NCBI GenBank assembly: GCA_963770315.1
Contig: CAVYPC010000002.1
Coordinates: forward strand, 1,240,001-1,304,000
Source: VRUE01 sp963770315
GTDB taxonomy: Bacteria > Actinomycetota > Thermoleophilia > Solirubrobacterales > 70-9
Length of the DNA stretch: 64,000 bases
Reading direction: 5' to 3'
The position numbers were made by a program, and so were the translations under genes. A model generated the notes under the pieces. That model searched no databases. It was not told the origin of the DNA and saw only the letters and a list, made by a program, of their open reading frames with translations. Numbering within the stretch: the first letter of the stretch is position 1; each line of letters opens with the position of its first letter. Shown one piece after another: positions 8,592-16,172 of this stretch.

Positions 8592-9266
8592 ATGGAGATC
8601 CTCATCGTCGAGGACGAGACAGGGATCGCCGACTTCTTGGCGCGAGGGCTCAAAGCCGAGGGTTACGGCGTGAGCGTCGCGGCCGATGGCATCGCCGGGG
8701 AGCGGCAGGCGCTGGCCCCGGACATCGACCTCGTGATCCTCGACCGGATGCTCCCCGGGCGCGACGGAATCGAGGTGCTGGCCGCGATCAGGCGTTCGAA
8801 GCCGGCGTTGCCGGTGATCCTCTTGACCGCGATGGCCGAGATCGCCGATCGGGTCGAGGGGCTCGACCTTGGAGCCACCGACTACGTCACCAAGCCATTT
8901 GCCTTCGACGAGCTCCTGGCCCGCGTCCGCGCCCGCCTGCGCGAGTCGGGCGACGGCTCGGAAACCACTCTGGAGGCGGGCGGGGTTCGGCTGGATCTGG
9001 TCACTCGGGAGGCGACCCGAGATGGCCACGCGGTCCGGCTCCCAGACCGCGAGTCAGAGCTGCTCGCATACCTGATGCGGCACGCCGGCCGTGTCTGCAG
9101 CCGCGATGAGATCCTTGCCGCGGTCTGGGACTACGCCCACGATCCGGGCACCAATGTGGTTCAGGTCTACATCGGCTATCTGCGGCGCAGGCTGGGTCGG
9201 CCCGGCTCGCCGCTGCCGATTGAGACCGTGCGCTCGGTCGGGTACCGGTTGAGCGAGAGCCGATGA
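8592..9266 (+). CDS. OmpR-family response regulator
   Basis: A 224-residue response regulator. The receiver domain has the acidic pair (VEDETG), the phosphorylatable Asp near residue 51 (ILDRMLPG), a Thr/Ala switch (LLTAMAE) and the conserved Lys (VTKPFAFDEL). The C-terminal winged helix (RESELLAYLM, IGYLRRRL, RSVGYRL) is of the OmpR/PhoB type. I chose ATG 8592 over the upstream in-frame start because the receiver strand MEILIVEDE begins there and a purine-rich site precedes it. It overlaps the histidine kinase by 4 bp. It probably binds the palindromes at 8528 and 10389 and governs the neighbouring membrane redox genes. Confidence 0.92.
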   Translation: MEILIVEDETGIADFLARGLKAEGYGVSVAADGIAGERQALAPDIDLVILDRMLPGRDGIEVLAAIRRSKPALPVILLTAMAEIADRVEGLDLGATDYVTKPFAFDELLARVRARLRESGDGSETTLEAGGVRLDLVTREATRDGHAVRLPDRESELLAYLMRHAGRVCSRDEILAAVWDYAHDPGTNVVQVYIGYLRRRLGRPGSPLPIETVRSVGYRLSESR

Positions 9267-10414
9267 GCTCCGCTTGGAGAAGGTTGGGGCTGCGCGGCCG
9301 CCTGGCGCTCTCGATCGGGACGATCGTCGTCCTCGCCTTCGCCGTCGTCTTCATCGCCGTGCGGGCGCAGATGTCGAACGAGTCGGCGGTAATCAAGCGC
9401 GAGGAGGCACGCGAGTCGAGCAAGCCCGGGGCGCCAGCGGCCGAGTCGGGCGACGGCTTGTCGATCTCGCCGATCGCGGACGCCCAGTCCGACGTCGAGA
9501 AGACCTTCCTCGTGATCGGCGGGATGAGCCTCGTGGCGGCACTCCTCGCCGGTTACCTGCTGGCGGCACGGACCGCCTCTCCGCTGCGTCGCTTCGCCGC
9601 CACTGCGGCAGAGGTCGACGCCGGCGACCTTACCCCCCGTCTCGATCCGAGCCCGGCGGCAGCGGCGGAGCTGCGCACGCTCGCGGAGGCGTTCAACCAC
9701 ATGCTCGACCGCCTCGACCGGGCCTTCGCGCAGCAGCGCCAGTTCGTCTCCGACGCGTCCCACGAGCTGCGCAGCCCGCTCACCGCGATCCGTGGCCAGC
9801 TGGAAGTGCTGGCCCGCAGCGAGAGCCCTAGCGCCGCCGAGATACATCGCGTCGAGGTGATGACGCTGACGGAGATGCGGCGGGTGGAGCGCCTCGTCGA
9901 TGACCTCCTTGCCCTCGCTCGGCTCGACGAGGGCGTGGCCCCCGCACTACGCGAGGTGGAGCTCGGCCCCTTCCTCAGCGGACTCGCGAGTGGACACGAG
10001 GGTGTCACCGAACTCGGCGAGCTACCCGACGAGACTCTCCGCATCGATCCCGACCTGATCGCCCAGGTAGTCCGCAACCTGCTCAGCAACGCCTCCCGCC
10101 ACGCCGGGTCTGGCGGACGGGTTGTGCTCTCGGCGCGAGCCGACGGTGCCGGCCTGGTGGTGTCGGTTGACGACAACGGGCCGGGCATCCCGCCCCAGCA
10201 GCGCGAGCGCGTCTTCGACCGCTTCCACCGCAGCGAGCAGGCGCGCGACCGCGCCTCCGGGGGCAGCGGCCTGGGCCTCGGCATCGCCCGCTCGATCGTC
10301 GAGCTGCACGGCGGCCGGATCTGGGTCGATGACTCGCCCCTGGGCGGCGCCCGGGTCTCTTTTGAGCTCCCGCGCCCTGCCCCAAAGATGAGAGATCTCT
10401 CAGCCAACGCTTAG
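9263..10414 (+). CDS. membrane sensor histidine kinase
   Basis: A 383-residue two-helix sensor kinase: TM1 near residues 15-35, a short external loop of about 60 residues, TM2 near 85-100, a HAMP linker, an H-box SDASHELRSPLTAIR (His near 167), N-box LLSNASRHA, and ATP-binding loops DDNGPGIP and GSGLGLGIA. It partners the OmpR-type regulator with which it overlaps by 4 bp. The small external loop holds no known ligand domain, so the signal is unknown; redox or membrane stress would fit the neighbours. The last codons contain a copy of the TGAGAGATCTCTCA palindrome. Confidence 0.92.
   Translation: MSSAWRRLGLRGRLALSIGTIVVLAFAVVFIAVRAQMSNESAVIKREEARESSKPGAPAAESGDGLSISPIADAQSDVEKTFLVIGGMSLVAALLAGYLLAARTASPLRRFAATAAEVDAGDLTPRLDPSPAAAAELRTLAEAFNHMLDRLDRAFAQQRQFVSDASHELRSPLTAIRGQLEVLARSESPSAAEIHRVEVMTLTEMRRVERLVDDLLALARLDEGVAPALREVELGPFLSGLASGHEGVTELGELPDETLRIDPDLIAQVVRNLLSNASRHAGSGGRVVLSARADGAGLVVSVDDNGPGIPPQQRERVFDRFHRSEQARDRASGGSGLGLGIARSIVELHGGRIWVDDSPLGGARVSFELPRPAPKMRDLSANA
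10389..10402. promoter_or_regulatory. second copy of palindromic operator
   Basis: TGAGAGATCTCTCA, identical to the core of the palindrome at 8528-8545, placed inside the last codons of the kinase gene and about 48 bp upstream of the next gene (10450). It is well positioned to drive or repress the downstream redox operon independently of the two-component genes. Confidence 0.55.
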
Positions 10415-10449
10415 GCGCTCTCAAGCCGGCGGACCGAGCATGCCGCCCC

Positions 10450-11043
10450 GTGTATCAGTCCAACGATGTGCAGACGAACCCGGGAGTCACCGGCAATGCC
10501 CGCCTGACCGGCGCCGCCGCCGCGGCCCTGCTGGTGCTACTCGCCGCCGAGGGGGCGACGATTCCATTCATCGGCCCGCTGCTGGGCCCGCACATCTTCA
10601 TCGGCATGCTGCTGATCCCGCCGGTGCTGCTGAAGCTCGCCAGCACCGGCTACCGCTTCGCCCGCTACTACACCGGCAGTCCGCCCTACGTCCGCAAGGG
10701 CCTTCCGAATCTCGCTCTGCGGGTGCTCGCACCCGGCGTCGTCCTCACCACCCTCGCCCTGTTCGGCACCGGCGTCGCCCTGCTGGTCGCGGGGCCGCCG
10801 AGTAACACCCTGATCTTCGCCCACAAGCTGAGCTTCATCGCCTGGGTGGCGCTGATGACGCTGCACGTTCTCGGACACCTGCTCGAGATCCCGTCCCTGG
10901 TGCTCCCCGACTGGCGACGCAACGGGCCACCCGAGGCTCGGCTGGCGGGCGCCGGGGGTCGCACGATGGCACTCGGGCTGGCGATCCTCGCCGGCACCGC
11001 GCTGGCGCTGCTCACCTATTCCGCCGCCGGCCCATGGTTCTAA
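10450..11043 (+). CDS. multi-helix membrane protein, candidate b-type heme protein
   Basis: A 197-residue integral membrane protein with four to five hydrophobic helices. Histidines occur within or beside helices (GPHIFIGML, FAHKLSFIAW, TLHVLGHLLE), in a spacing that recalls cytochrome b561-type heme ligation, but I cannot assign a family firmly. The GTG start at 10450 follows the kinase by 35 bp. It heads a group with an anchored acidic protein, ApbE and a ferric-reductase-like protein, so a role in transmembrane electron transfer is the most likely reading. Confidence 0.6.
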   Translation: MYQSNDVQTNPGVTGNARLTGAAAAALLVLLAAEGATIPFIGPLLGPHIFIGMLLIPPVLLKLASTGYRFARYYTGSPPYVRKGLPNLALRVLAPGVVLTTLALFGTGVALLVAGPPSNTLIFAHKLSFIAWVALMTLHVLGHLLEIPSLVLPDWRRNGPPEARLAGAGGRTMALGLAILAGTALALLTYSAAGPWF

Positions 11044-11046
11044 GGC

Positions 11047-11060
11047 TAAGAGCATTCTCA
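11047..11060. promoter_or_regulatory. degenerate third copy of operator motif
   Basis: TAAGAGCATTCTCA matches TGAGAGATCTCTCA at 10 of 14 positions and keeps the AGAG/CTC half-site character. It lies directly after the stop at 11043 and 46 bp before the ATG at 11106. A weaker site for the same regulator is possible; chance similarity cannot be excluded. Confidence 0.35.
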
Positions 11061-11105
11061 GCGTCCGTTTAGGGGCCGTTTTCGCACCCCGACGAAGGTG
11101 TGACC

Positions 11106-11531
11106 ATGGATAAGTTCGAAATGCAAGAACGAAAGCGCGAGGCCCGGCGGCGCCTCCGCGCCCAGCGAGAGAAAGCGGGAGAACTGCGAGGCCGCGTCGT
11201 CGCGATCTCGCTGGTCTGCTTCGCACTGCTGTGGGGAATCGTCTTCGTGCAGATGGCGACCGGCCACGATCCGGTCCTCGGCGACACGTCCTCGACGGTC
11301 GCTCAGCGAAACGGCGGCGCCGACCAGCACCCGGCCAAGGCGAACGTGGCGGAAACGGGCGACAGCACCGACTCCGAGGAACCGTCCAGCGGCGAGGAAG
11401 AACTGGAAACGAGCGAAGCCGAAACGGTCGAACCCGAAGTCGAACCGGTCGAAGAAGAATTCATCGAAGCCGAACCGGAACCGGAATTCGTCGAACCAGA
11501 ACCCGCCCCGGTCACGACCAGCCAATCGTGA
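11106..11531 (+). CDS. single-pass membrane protein with acidic tail
   Basis: A 141-residue protein: a charged N-terminal coil (ERKREARRRLRAQREKAG), one membrane helix near residues 30-48 (VVAISLVCFALLWGIVF), and an extracytoplasmic tail of about 90 residues made almost only of Glu, Pro, Ser, Thr and Val. The codon choice in the tail shifts strongly to GAA. No catalytic motif is present and it lacks the threonine-containing motif of FMN-bind domains that ApbE modifies, so it is not an obvious ApbE substrate. Its stop overlaps the ApbE start (GTGA), which ties it to the redox operon. Function unknown. Confidence 0.7.
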   Translation: MDKFEMQERKREARRRLRAQREKAGELRGRVVAISLVCFALLWGIVFVQMATGHDPVLGDTSSTVAQRNGGADQHPAKANVAETGDSTDSEEPSSGEEELETSEAETVEPEVEPVEEEFIEAEPEPEFVEPEPAPVTTSQS

Positions 11532-12478
11532 GCAGCGAAGCGCACCGCAGCTTCGAATGCTTCGGCGGCACCGCGACGGTCCACGTCCGCGGCGCCGATA
11601 CCGGCAGTGGCGAGGTGGCAGCGGACGAGGCGCGCTCGCATCTGCTCGACGCCCACCGCCGGCTCTCGCGCTTCTGCGAGGAGAGCGAACTGACCCGCCT
11701 CAACTGCGATCCCCGCGACGAGGTGCCGGCAGGCTTGCTGCTGCGCCAGCTTGCCGCGGCGGTGGCGACGGCCGGCTCGCGCAGCGGCGGCCTCGTCGAC
11801 GCGACCCTGCTCGACAACATCGAGCGCGCCGGCTACCGGCACTCGCTGGAAGGGCCCGGGCCCTTTTCCCTCGCCGAGGCGCTCTCCAGTCGCCCGCAGC
11901 GCGCGCCTGCCCAGCCGCACCCGTCCCGGCTCTGGCGCTCGATCGAGATCGACGAAGACGTCGGCACGATCATCCGGCCGCCGGGGGTGCGAATCGACAG
12001 TGGCGGCATCGCCAAGGGGCTGGTCGCCGACCTGGTCGGCGACGCCCTGCGGGAACACCGGACCTACGCGGTCGACTGCTGCGGCGACATCCGCATCGGC
12101 GGCTGCGCCGGCCAGGAGCGCACGGTGCGGGTCGACGACCCGTTCGGCGGTGACCCCGTGCATGAGCTGAGACTGCGGGACGGCGCCGTGGCGACGAGCG
12201 GCATCGGCCGGCGCTGCTGGGTCGGCGCCGATGGCGCCGCCGCCCACCACATCCTCGACCCCCGCAGCGGTGAGCCGGCCTTCACCGGCGTCGTCCAGGT
12301 GACCGCCCTCGCCCCCTCGGCCCTGCTCGCCGAGGTCTACGCGAAGGCGGCGCTGCTCTCCGGGCCCGAGCATGCCGCCGAATGGCTGCCGCATGGCGGC
12401 GTTGTCATCCACGACGACCGCAGCGTCGACGTGGTTGCCGCCGAGCGGTCCCTGGGGCAGTTGGCGGTGGCCTCGTGA
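11528..12478 (+). CDS. apbE: FAD:protein FMN transferase (ApbE)
   Basis: A 316-residue ApbE-family protein that covalently attaches FMN from FAD to Thr/Ser of partner proteins, with Mg2+. Visible signatures are DSGGIAKGLVADLV (from about residue 157), DCCGDIRIGG, GAVATSGIG and HHILDPRSGEPA. No clear lipoprotein signal is seen with the GTG start at 11528, which overlaps the previous stop and continues in the same operon. An FMN-bind-domain substrate is not encoded in the window, so the flavinylated partner must lie elsewhere or be unusual. A ferric-reductase-like membrane protein follows with a 4-bp overlap. Confidence 0.88.
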   Translation: MSSEAHRSFECFGGTATVHVRGADTGSGEVAADEARSHLLDAHRRLSRFCEESELTRLNCDPRDEVPAGLLLRQLAAAVATAGSRSGGLVDATLLDNIERAGYRHSLEGPGPFSLAEALSSRPQRAPAQPHPSRLWRSIEIDEDVGTIIRPPGVRIDSGGIAKGLVADLVGDALREHRTYAVDCCGDIRIGGCAGQERTVRVDDPFGGDPVHELRLRDGAVATSGIGRRCWVGADGAAAHHILDPRSGEPAFTGVVQVTALAPSALLAEVYAKAALLSGPEHAAEWLPHGGVVIHDDRSVDVVAAERSLGQLAVAS

Positions 12479-13038
12479 ATGTTGCACCGCACCTGTTCTG
12501 GATCACCAGCCGGGCTGCCGGCGGAGCCGCCTTGTTCCTGGCCAGCGCCAGCGTCGCGGTCGGTCTGATGATGAGCTCGAAGCGCAAGGGGGCGAACAAG
12601 CGGGATCTGCGCGCGATCCACGAGGCCCTTTCGCTCACCACTCTGGCGATGGTCGCAATCCACGGCGTTTCCCTACTCGGCGACGCCTTCCTCAACCCCG
12701 GCCTGGCGGGCATCGCGATTCCGTTCGTCGGTCCATACCGCCCGCTCTGGACCGGAATCGGGATCGTCGCCGGATACGGCCTGGCTGCACTGGGGCTCTC
12801 CTACTATTTCCGCGATCGGATTGGCGCCGCGCGCTGGCGCCGCGTCCACCGGCTCACCGCTGTCTTTTGGCTGCTCGCCATCGGGCACACCTTCGGAGCC
12901 GGCAGTGACGCGGGCGAGCTGTGGTTCTTGGCCGCCAGCGGCGCTCTCGTCGTTCCCGCAGCCCTTCTCCTCACGCTGCGCTGGCTAGGACGGGCTGGAG
13001 ACGCCGATGTCGCTGTCCCAGCGAGAACGCCGGCTTAG
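12475..13038 (+). CDS. ferric reductase-like transmembrane protein
   Basis: A 187-residue membrane protein with about five to six helices and conserved helix histidines (AIHEALSL, VAIHGVSLLGD, RRVHRLTAV, AIGHTFGAG), the pattern of the ferric-reductase-like transmembrane domain that binds two b hemes. It lacks the FAD/NAD domain of full reductases, resembling the membrane part of YedZ/MsrQ-type systems. The start GTG overlaps the ApbE stop by 4 bp (GTGA). With the DoxX-Rieske protein and ApbE it suggests a membrane electron-transfer chain to an outside acceptor. Confidence 0.8.
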   Translation: MNVAPHLFWITSRAAGGAALFLASASVAVGLMMSSKRKGANKRDLRAIHEALSLTTLAMVAIHGVSLLGDAFLNPGLAGIAIPFVGPYRPLWTGIGIVAGYGLAALGLSYYFRDRIGAARWRRVHRLTAVFWLLAIGHTFGAGSDAGELWFLAASGALVVPAALLLTLRWLGRAGDADVAVPARTPA

Positions 13039-13041
13039 CCG

Positions 13042-14766
13042 TTGATCGCTGGTCGGCGCAAGCGATCAAGCCGAGCCAAGCTCTCACGAGCAAAGCGACA
13101 GCGTCGCCTCCTCCTTCCGATCGGGATCGTCGCGGTAATCGTGGTGGTCGTGATTTCCGTTGGTGGCTCGAAAGGTGGAGGGCCATCGGGGTCCGATCCG
13201 ACACAGGCGATCGTGGCGACAACGCTGGCCACGCACCTCACTCCTATCCCGCTCCCCGCCCCGATCTCGGGCGAGTCGGTGGTCGCTACGAAGGATGGGC
13301 CGTTGATCGCCGGCGGCCTGGACTCCTCGAGCAGCTCGGTCAGCGGTGTCTTTGCGCTCGACGCGACGGGAGGCCATCTCCGGGATGTAGGTTCGCTCAC
13401 CGCTCCCCTGCATGACACGGCGGCAACCATGCTCGGCAACAGAGTGCTCGTCTTCGGCGGCGGCACCGAAACCAGCACAGACACGGTCCAGGCATTGGCG
13501 GCACCGGGGGGCACCGTCACCCCGGGAACGACCGCCGAAGACATCGGCACGCTGCCCACGGCTCGCTCCGACCTGAGCGCGGTGACGTTGGGAAAGTTCG
13601 CGTACGTACTCGGTGGCTACGACGGGACCAATCCGATCGACTCCGTCTTGGCGACCCCGGACGGCTCAAGCTTTACCCAGGTTGCGAAATTGCCCGTTCC
13701 GGCCCGCTACCTGGCGGTGGCCGCGCTCGGCGGTCGCATTTTTGCATTCGGCGGCTTGACTGCCGGGGGCGCCGCCAGCGACGCGATCCGAGAAGTGAAC
13801 CCAAAGGCCGGTACCGCCGGTGTCGTCGGCCATCTGCCCCAAGCGGTCTCGCACGCTAACGCCCTCGTCCTTGGTGGGAGCATCTATGTTCTTGGCGGCG
13901 AAGCAGGCGGCACGCCAACCGATCGAATCTGGCGCTTCGAACCCGGGCACCTGAACGTCGTGGCCGCCGGCAGGCTTCCCCGGCCGATCGCGGGTGGCAG
14001 CGCAGCCGTGATCGGGTCCACCGGTTACCTGATCGGCGGCACGGGCTCCGACGAAGCGCCGCTGGCAACGGTCATCGCCCTAAGCCCCAAACGCCTGACG
14101 AAGCCCAAACCGGCGGCGGCCCCCGCGAAGCCCCCGTTTTCCGGGCGGCTGTTGATCGCCGACCGCGGCAACGACAGGCTGCTCGTCGTCAATGCGCAGA
14201 AGCACATCCTCTGGCACTTTCCCTCGCGCGCCCACCCGGCGCCCCCGGGAGGGTTCTACTTTCCCGACGACGCCTTCTTCATCCACGGTGGCACTGGGAT
14301 CATCTCCAACGAGGAGCAAAACGAGCGGATCGTCCAGCTCTCCTTCCCGGCCGGGAAGCTGCTTTGGTCCTACGGCCACCCTGGGGTGACTGGATCCGAA
14401 CCGGGCTACCTGCACGAGCCCGACGACGCCTACCTGCTGAAGGACGGAACAGTCTCGGTGGCCGATGCGCAGAACTGTCGCGTGCTGTTGATTTCCCACG
14501 CAAAGAAGATCCTGAGGACCTTTGGCAGCCCGACCTCCTGCAGCCACGAACCTCCCCACTTTCTGGGCTCACCGAACGGCGACACGCCGCTGGCAGACGG
14601 CAATTTCCTGATCTCGGAGGTGAATGGCTCTTACATCGACGAAATAACGCCCACGGGCAAGCTCGTCTGGACCGTGCACCTACCTATCGCATACCCCTCC
14701 GATCCCCAGCAGCTCAGTCCGAACCGCTACCTAGTTGACCCGCCCACACACGTTGTGAACGCCTGA
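13042..14766 (+). CDS. membrane-anchored Kelch-like/NHL-like beta-propeller protein, truncated by IS481
   Basis: 574 codons from a TTG at 13042, three bases after the reductase stop. An N-terminal membrane anchor (LLLPIGIVAVIVVVVISVG) is followed by about six Kelch-like blades with repeated GGxxxx turns (LVFGGGTE, YVLGGYDG, FAFGGLTA, YVLGGEAG, YLIGGTGS). A second half of NHL/PQQ-like type follows (RLLIADRGNDRLLVVNA, LLWSYGHPG). The IS481 copy at 14735 replaces the C-terminus: the last ten residues (VDPPTHVVNA) and the stop come from the insertion sequence. The protein probably faces the cell exterior. The missing end does not resume on the other side of the IS, so sequence has been lost. Confidence 0.8.
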   Translation: MIAGRRKRSSRAKLSRAKRQRRLLLPIGIVAVIVVVVISVGGSKGGGPSGSDPTQAIVATTLATHLTPIPLPAPISGESVVATKDGPLIAGGLDSSSSSVSGVFALDATGGHLRDVGSLTAPLHDTAATMLGNRVLVFGGGTETSTDTVQALAAPGGTVTPGTTAEDIGTLPTARSDLSAVTLGKFAYVLGGYDGTNPIDSVLATPDGSSFTQVAKLPVPARYLAVAALGGRIFAFGGLTAGGAASDAIREVNPKAGTAGVVGHLPQAVSHANALVLGGSIYVLGGEAGGTPTDRIWRFEPGHLNVVAAGRLPRPIAGGSAAVIGSTGYLIGGTGSDEAPLATVIALSPKRLTKPKPAAAPAKPPFSGRLLIADRGNDRLLVVNAQKHILWHFPSRAHPAPPGGFYFPDDAFFIHGGTGIISNEEQNERIVQLSFPAGKLLWSYGHPGVTGSEPGYLHEPDDAYLLKDGTVSVADAQNCRVLLISHAKKILRTFGSPTSCSHEPPHFLGSPNGDTPLADGNFLISEVNGSYIDEITPTGKLVWTVHLPIAYPSDPQQLSPNRYLVDPPTHVVNA

Positions 14767-15794
14767 GAGGCATCCGGGCCCTCCAAGAGGCTTGTGGTTC
14801 TGACGCCCAAGCCAAGGAGGACCCGGATGAAGGTTCACGCTAACGCTGCTCTCGGACCGGCGGGCAGGCTCGCGCTGGTGCAAGCGATCGAGTCGGGGAT
14901 GACGCAGAAGGCGGCAGCTGCCGCCTTCTGCGTGGCGCCCGCCACCGCCCATCGCTGGTGGCATCGGTGGCGCCAGGCAGACGAGGCAGAGCGAAGGGCG
15001 GGAAGCTGGCTGGCGGATCGCCCCAGCACGCCCCATCGTCAGCCTCGGCGGCTCAGCGCCGCCGAGGAGGAGCCGATCCTCAGGGCTCGCCGACAAACCA
15101 ACCTCGGCCCCGGCCGTCTGGCCGGCATCTGCCGCCGGTCTCGCTCGACGATCTGGAAGGTGCTTCACCGCCACGGGCTCTCGCGGCGATGCAAGGGCGC
15201 CAGGGAGACCTACCGCCGCTATGAGTGGTCTGCCCCCGGAGCCCTGCTTCACGTCGACGTCGCCCGCCTGGCGCGCTTCAATCGCCCCGGGCACGCGGTC
15301 ACCGGTGTGCGGGACAAGACCGGTGCCGAGAAACGTGCCGGGGTTGGCTACGTCTACCTGCACTGCGTGATCGATGACCACAGCCGCTACGCCTACGTCG
15401 AGCAGCATCCCGACCAAGGCGGGGACACCGCGGCGGCGGTGCTGGGCCGGGCGATCGAGCACTTCGCGGCGCTCGGCATGAAGCCGCCCGAGGCGGTGAT
15501 GAGCGACAACGCCTTCGCCTACCGAAGGTCCAACTCCTTCCGGGCACTTCTCGCCACCTACGGCGCCCGCCACATCCTCACCCCGCCTTACACGCCGCGC
15601 TGGAACGGCAAGGTGGAGAGATTCATCCAAACCCTGAAGAGGGAGTGGGCGTACGCCCACTCCTGGCCCAACTCAGTTGAGCGCACCAGGGCCCTGGCAT
15701 CCTTCCTTCGCTACTACAACCGGCGTCGCCCGCACAGCTCATTGGGAGACCGGCCGCCGATCAGCCGCGTTCACAACGTCTGTGGGTAGGACAG
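14735..15794 (+). mobile_element. IS481-family insertion sequence, complete copy
   Basis: A 1060-bp element with imperfect terminal inverted repeats of about 27 bp (left outer end TTGACCCGCCCACACACG, right end complementary to CTGTCCTACCCACAGACG). CTAG is present on both sides (14731-14734 and 15795-15798). IS481 is known to target NCTAGN. The left flank is the truncated Kelch-like gene and the right flank is half of the unit-end palindrome, so recombination between IS copies probably deleted the DNA that once lay between. Confidence 0.92.
14827..15789 (+). CDS. IS481-family transposase
   Basis: A 320-residue DDE transposase: N-terminal helix-turn-helix for end binding (MTQKAAAAAFCVAPATAHRW), then an integrase-like catalytic core with Asp in LHVDVARL, Asp in MSDNAFAYR and Glu in VERFIQTLKREW, ending YYNRRRPHSSL. 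The ATG at 14827 is preceded by an AAGGAGG ribosome site, so it is preferred to the GTG at 14794. The protein is identical in the copies at 52.7 and 59.3 kb, which implies recent spread. Confidence 0.93.
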   Translation: MKVHANAALGPAGRLALVQAIESGMTQKAAAAAFCVAPATAHRWWHRWRQADEAERRAGSWLADRPSTPHRQPRRLSAAEEEPILRARRQTNLGPGRLAGICRRSRSTIWKVLHRHGLSRRCKGARETYRRYEWSAPGALLHVDVARLARFNRPGHAVTGVRDKTGAEKRAGVGYVYLHCVIDDHSRYAYVEQHPDQGGDTAAAVLGRAIEHFAALGMKPPEAVMSDNAFAYRRSNSFRALLATYGARHILTPPYTPRWNGKVERFIQTLKREWAYAHSWPNSVERTRALASFLRYYNRRRPHSSLGDRPPISRVHNVCG

Positions 15795-15884
15795 CTAGTG
15801 CCTGAAATGGAGGCGATATGCGGGGGTGGTTCCATATTCCCCCGCGAAGGCCAACCTGCCGAAGTGCAGGGGAATCGAAGCGAA
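15795..15884. repeat. left-end arm of integrated unit (copy A), palindrome half only
   Basis: Begins CTAGTGCCTGAAATGG, the right half of the unit-end palindrome (its left half was lost at the IS481 insertion). It continues with GGCGATATGCGGGGGTGG and GTGCAGGGG before the tRNA fragment. Similar sequence precedes the tRNA copies at 21208, 22829, 53846 and 62011. Confidence 0.75.
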
Positions 15885-15925
15885 GCGGCTGAAGGGATTC
15901 GAACCCTCGACCTTCTGCATGGCAA
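15885..15925 (-). repeat. tRNA-Gly 3' fragment A (attachment-site remnant)
   Basis: 41 nt corresponding to the anticodon loop through acceptor 3' strand of the tRNA-Gly(GCC) at 62011-62084, same orientation. The T-stem is the GAGGG/CCCTT variant. The 5' half of a tRNA is absent, so it is not a functional gene but a displaced att site. Confidence 0.85.
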
Positions 15926-16119
15926 TTAGGCCCCTCTTCGAGGCCGGCGGACAGCGAACATCGTCACTTGCAGGGGTTTTGCAGCGAGGCCGGTAACGGC
16001 CGCGATCTGGAATACGCGTGGATATGCGCCGATACGCAGCGATTTGGGAACTTCGGCGCAGAAGTGCCCGAAATCGACGGGCTCGGTTTGATTTCTGCGC
16101 AGAGACAGGCTCGGGTAAG
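15926..16119. repeat. right-end arm of integrated unit (copy A)
   Basis: A conserved segment following each 41-nt tRNA fragment: TTGCAGGGGTTTTG, then GGATATGCGCCGATACGC, then an imperfect hairpin at 16041-16075 (GATTTGGGAACTTC pairing with GAAGTGCCCGAAATC). The repeated GATATGC-type and TGCAGGGG motifs may be integrase arm sites. No gene is seen here. Confidence 0.65.
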
Positions 16120-16157
16120 TATCTGGCAAGTTCTACAACAGAAAAACTTGCCAGATA
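16120..16157. promoter_or_regulatory. 13-bp inverted repeat upstream of abiE operon
   Basis: TATCTGGCAAGTT at 16120-16132 and its exact complement at 16145-16157, separated by 12 nt and ending 15 bp before the ATG at 16173. AbiEi antitoxins are known to repress their own operon by binding inverted repeats at the promoter, so this is the likely operator. Confidence 0.7.
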
Positions 16158-16172
16158 GGCTAGACTGACGCT

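Noticed and set aside
11106..11531. Acidic membrane protein as the ApbE flavinylation substrate
   Set aside because: It lacks the conserved threonine motif of FMN-bind domains; the tail ends TTSQS in a disordered context only.
394..14734. Composite transposon between IS481 remnants
   Set aside because: The left copy is truncated and the right copy has a mismatched outer flank; the enclosed genes look chromosomal, and no target duplication spans the block.
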